Positions 61,950 through 64,000 of a stretch of DNA of 64,000 bases are shown here, one piece after another. How positions within the stretch are numbered: position 1 is the stretch's first letter; every line of letters starts with the position of its first letter. The position numbers were made by a program, and so were the translations under genes. The stretch comes from Sphingobium sp. Ant17. GTDB lineage: Bacteria; Pseudomonadota; Alphaproteobacteria; Sphingomonadales; Sphingomonadaceae. The DNA is taken from positions 1 through 64,000 of the forward strand of contig NZ_JEMV01000015.1 in the NCBI RefSeq assembly GCF_000588875.1, written 5' to 3'. Under the pieces are notes generated by a model that did not search any database, was not told where the DNA came from, and was given only the letters and a program-made list of their open reading frames with translations.

Positions 61950-62897
61950 ATGTTCAGGAAGATGATGCTGGCGGGGTTGATGAGTGCGACATTGCTGAGC
62001 GGCATCGCGCCCGCCTATGCCCAAAATGAGCAACGCGAGCGCGGCAATCGCAGCGAGCGGATGCAACGTCCCGATCGTGGTGGTGGCGAGATGCGTGGCA
62101 ACCGCATGGCACAGCAGCGCCAGATGGTCGAACAACAGGCGCAGCGACCGCGCCGTGACATGGCCCGCCCGACCATGGCGCAACGAGCCCAGCAGCAGCG
62201 CGATCAACAGGCCGCCTCGCCGCGCACGGCCAATGCGATGGAACCCTATCGTCAGGATAGGCGAGAACAACGGCGCGCAGACCCAAGGGTTCGGGCCATG
62301 CCTGACCGCAATCTTCCTAACAGGGCCGTGACAGTTGGCCAACGCGAAGGCTGGCAGGATCGGCGCGAGGAAAGACGCGACGTGCGCCGGGACGTCCGCG
62401 ATGACCGGCGCGTCGATCGCCGCGACGTCCGTGACGACCGCCGCGATGATCGCTGGGACGGGCGCGACGACCGCCGAAACGACCGACGCTGGGATAATAA
62501 TCGCGGCTGGGTCGGCGGCGTTGGCAACAGCAACTGGAATAATGGCCGCCGCTATGATGACCGCACCCGTTGGAGCAACCAACGCCGTTGGGACAATGGC
62601 TGGCGGCAGGACCGGCGCTACGACTGGAACAATTATCGCAGCCGCAACGGCAACCAGTTCCGCATGGGCCGCTACGCCGCACCGCGGGGATGGGATTATG
62701 GCTATCGGCGCTTTTCGGTCGGGATCACCCTGTCCAGTCTGCTCTATGCCAATAATTACTGGCTGAACGATCCCTATGCCTACCGCCTGCCGCCCGCTTA
62801 CGGCACGCTGCGCTGGGTGCGCTATTATGACGACGCCATGCTGGTGGATGTCCGCGACGGCTATGTCGTCGACGTGATCCACGGTTTTTTCTGGTGA
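61950..62897 (+). CDS. RcnB-family exported protein, Arg/Asp-rich
   Basis: A secreted protein of about 315 aa with a signal peptide (MMLAGLMSATLLSGIAPAYA). The middle (residues about 120-190) is very charged, with repeats such as RRDVRRDVRDDRR and RRDDRWDGRDDRR, and then Asn/Trp/Tyr-rich stretches. The C-terminal YRLPPAYGTLRWVRYYDDAM followed by LVDVRDGYVVDVIHGFFW is the RcnB (nickel/cobalt homeostasis) domain. RcnB members in sphingomonads are usually smaller, so the repeat region is an expansion. A terminator follows at 62936. Confidence 0.75.
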   Translation: MFRKMMLAGLMSATLLSGIAPAYAQNEQRERGNRSERMQRPDRGGGEMRGNRMAQQRQMVEQQAQRPRRDMARPTMAQRAQQQRDQQAASPRTANAMEPYRQDRREQRRADPRVRAMPDRNLPNRAVTVGQREGWQDRREERRDVRRDVRDDRRVDRRDVRDDRRDDRWDGRDDRRNDRRWDNNRGWVGGVGNSNWNNGRRYDDRTRWSNQRRWDNGWRQDRRYDWNNYRSRNGNQFRMGRYAAPRGWDYGYRRFSVGITLSSLLYANNYWLNDPYAYRLPPAYGTLRWVRYYDDAMLVDVRDGYVVDVIHGFFW

Positions 62898-62935
62898 CGT
62901 GACGAGACTTCCTGATATGGCCTTCAGGAACCCCT

Positions 62936-62966
62936 GACCCCGGAGCGGCGACGCTTCGGGGTCTTT
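62936..62966 (+). terminator. Rho-independent terminator after the RcnB-like gene
   Basis: GACCCCGGAGC-GGCGAC-GCTTCGGGGTC forms a stem with a G-T or bulge mismatch, followed by TTTT. It lies 39 bases after the stop and separates the RcnB-like gene from the hydroxylase. Confidence 0.8.
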
Positions 62967-62999
62967 TCATGTGCCTGCGCTCTGTGGCAGGAGGCGGGC

Positions 63000-63677
63000 A
63001 TGACGGACATATTGGATGATGGCGGCATTCCCTCCCCTGCCCGCGCGCAGATCGGCGCAGGGGTGCGCGCGCGGTTGGAGCGCAATCCCATGGTCAGCCG
63101 GATCGACAGCGACCGGCTCGACATTTTTGGACGACAGGGGTTTTTGAGCCGCGAGGAATGCGCGGGCCTGCGCGCCATCATCGATGCGGGCGCGCAGCCA
63201 TCGACATTGTTTTCCGGGAGTGCGAGTGCGGATTATCGCACGAGCCATAGTTGCAACCTTGATCCGTTCGATAACCTGGTGCGGACGGTGAGCGATCGGA
63301 TCTGCGCGCTGACCGGGCTATCAAGCGACCATGGCGAAACCTTGCAAGGGCAGCGCTATGCGGCCGGGCAGGAGTATAAGGTTCATTGCGACTATTTCCC
63401 GGTCACCGCCGATTATTGGCAGCGTATGCGCACCAGTGGCGGGCAGCGTAGCTGGACTGCGATGATCTATCTATCGACCGTGGAAGCTGGCGGCGAAACG
63501 CATTTCCCGCATTGCGAATTCATGGTGCCACCGGTTGAAGGCATGCTGCTGGCGTGGGACAATATGGACCGCACGGGCGCGCCCAACGCCATGAGCCTGC
63601 ATGCGGCACGGCCAGTCGAGCAGGGCACCAAATATGTCGTCACGAAATGGTTTCGCGAACATCGTTGGGGCGCATGA
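63000..63677 (+). CDS. Prolyl-4-hydroxylase-like 2-oxoglutarate/Fe(II) oxygenase
   Basis: A 225-aa double-stranded beta-helix dioxygenase. Iron ligands are HxD in YKVHCDYFPVTADYW and the distal His in NAMSLHAARPVEQGTKYVVTKWFRE, with the Lys of GTKYV positioned for 2-oxoglutarate. GGQRSWTAMIYLSTVEAGGETHFP is typical of P4Hc proteins. It hydroxylates protein proline or a related substrate, unknown here. The ATG has GGAGG at six bases. It sits between two exported Arg/Asp-rich proteins. Confidence 0.85.
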   Translation: MTDILDDGGIPSPARAQIGAGVRARLERNPMVSRIDSDRLDIFGRQGFLSREECAGLRAIIDAGAQPSTLFSGSASADYRTSHSCNLDPFDNLVRTVSDRICALTGLSSDHGETLQGQRYAAGQEYKVHCDYFPVTADYWQRMRTSGGQRSWTAMIYLSTVEAGGETHFPHCEFMVPPVEGMLLAWDNMDRTGAPNAMSLHAARPVEQGTKYVVTKWFREHRWGA

Positions 63678-63826
63678 TCGCCGTTACAGTTTGCGACATA
63701 AATGACTGAAAACTGACAGTCTCATTCTCACATCGTTCAGGCGCGGAGCGGCATATCTCTGTGTGTTGGCAGCGGAACTGGAGCTTCCCCCTTCGGTTCA
63801 GCCGCCAGGCAAAATGGAGACGAGAT

Positions 63827-64000
63827 ATGCGTAAATTGATCATTCTGGGCCTGTTGGCCGCAACGGTTGCGCCGGGCGTTGCATCGGCGCAGTCCGCCCG
63901 CGAAGTCCGCCAAAGCCAGCGCGACCTGCGCGAAGAACAGCGCGACCTGCGTCAGGCGCAACGCTATGGCGACCGCCGCGACGTGCGGGACGAACGGCGC
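63827..64000 (+). CDS. Exported Arg/Asp-rich protein, RcnB-like, partial at window edge
   Basis: The first 58 codons only. A signal peptide (MRKLIILGLLAATVAPGVAS, cleaved near ASA) leads into a charged repeat (QRDLREEQRDLRQAQRY then GDRRDVRDERR). This is the same style as the RcnB-like gene 1.2 kb upstream, and the C-terminus probably holds the RcnB domain, but it is outside the window. GGAGA precedes the ATG. The 149-base gap before it has no gene. Confidence 0.7.
   Translation, partial: MRKLIILGLLAATVAPGVASAQSAREVRQSQRDLREEQRDLRQAQRYGDRRDVRDERR

Noticed and set aside
1-64000. CRISPR arrays, tRNA, rRNA genes or prophage
   Set aside because: No regularly spaced direct repeats, no cloverleaf-like sequence with a typical T-loop, and no phage structural genes were seen. 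The only mobile element is IS30.

Overview
This is a 64 kb stretch of a high-G+C alphaproteobacterial chromosome, most likely from a sphingomonad (Sphingobium/Sphingomonas group). The evidence is the gene content and order: rpmH-rnpA-yidD-yidC-engB, rne divergent from an amidase and PBP1A, hom next to glpX, a class I PHA synthase with an Ala/Lys-rich phasin, exosortase-A-type glycosylation genes, a phytochrome/haem oxygenase pair and RcnB-like proteins. Nearly all genes are ordinary chromosomal genes. The only clear mobile element is an IS30-family insertion sequence at about 26.8-27.8 kb. I found no tRNA, rRNA or CRISPR array.

Layout. 0-1.2 kb: ergothioneine genes egtB (3' end only) and egtD. 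1.4-6 kb: DUF1176 protein, nucleoside permease, a 55-aa protein and the GTPase TypA, all leftward. 6.2-8.4 kb: TelA and a membrane partner. 8.4-16.4 kb: a leftward block with a PilZ protein, lipoprotein methyltransferase, prfB, engB, yidC, yidD, rnpA, rpmH, a DsbA-like protein and an M48 protease. 16.6-24.1 kb: rne (leftward), then amidase, PBP1A and a DoxX-like protein (rightward). 24.2-26.4 kb: cstA and its YbdD-type partner. 26.4-30.2 kb: an accessory patch with a small membrane protein, the IS30 element, XdhC, and an S24 repressor divergent from a two-gene operon. 30.2-34.7 kb: exosortase-associated glycosyltransferase and O-glycosylation ligase with small membrane companions. 34.6-41.7 kb: DJ-1/PfpI protein, topoisomerase IB, MscS channel, Ala-Glu epimerase, a methyltransferase/anti-sigma-like fusion and an ABC exporter. 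42.3-44.8 kb: a leftward tonB-exbB-exbD-exbD operon. 45-49.3 kb: an exported protein, hom, a secreted protein, glpX and MerC. 49.4-56.2 kb: MASE1-PAS-GGDEF cyclase, catalase, clpS, phasin and phaC. 56.3-64 kb: alaC, DUF2721, a 2Fe-2S subunit, bacteriophytochrome and haem oxygenase, RcnB-like proteins and a prolyl-4-hydroxylase-like enzyme.

Two general points matter for anyone using this annotation. First, at least ten well-conserved genes are each broken by one or more single-base indels, usually a missing base in a short C/G or A run: egtB, egtD, the DUF1176 gene, nupC, yidC, the PBP1A gene, the ABC exporter, tonB and alaC are clear. Essential genes such as yidC are hit, so these are most simply consensus errors. 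I list each gene over its full extent with the approximate break points. Second, the intergenic DNA is rich in palindromes, including a perfect 64-bp palindrome, composite hairpin repeats, a 19-bp inverted repeat before the phasin gene and a paired operator before the S24 repressor.

The most unusual coding observation is a single reading frame that joins a SAM-methyltransferase domain, one membrane segment and what looks like the periplasmic half of an anti-sigma factor (38565-39869).
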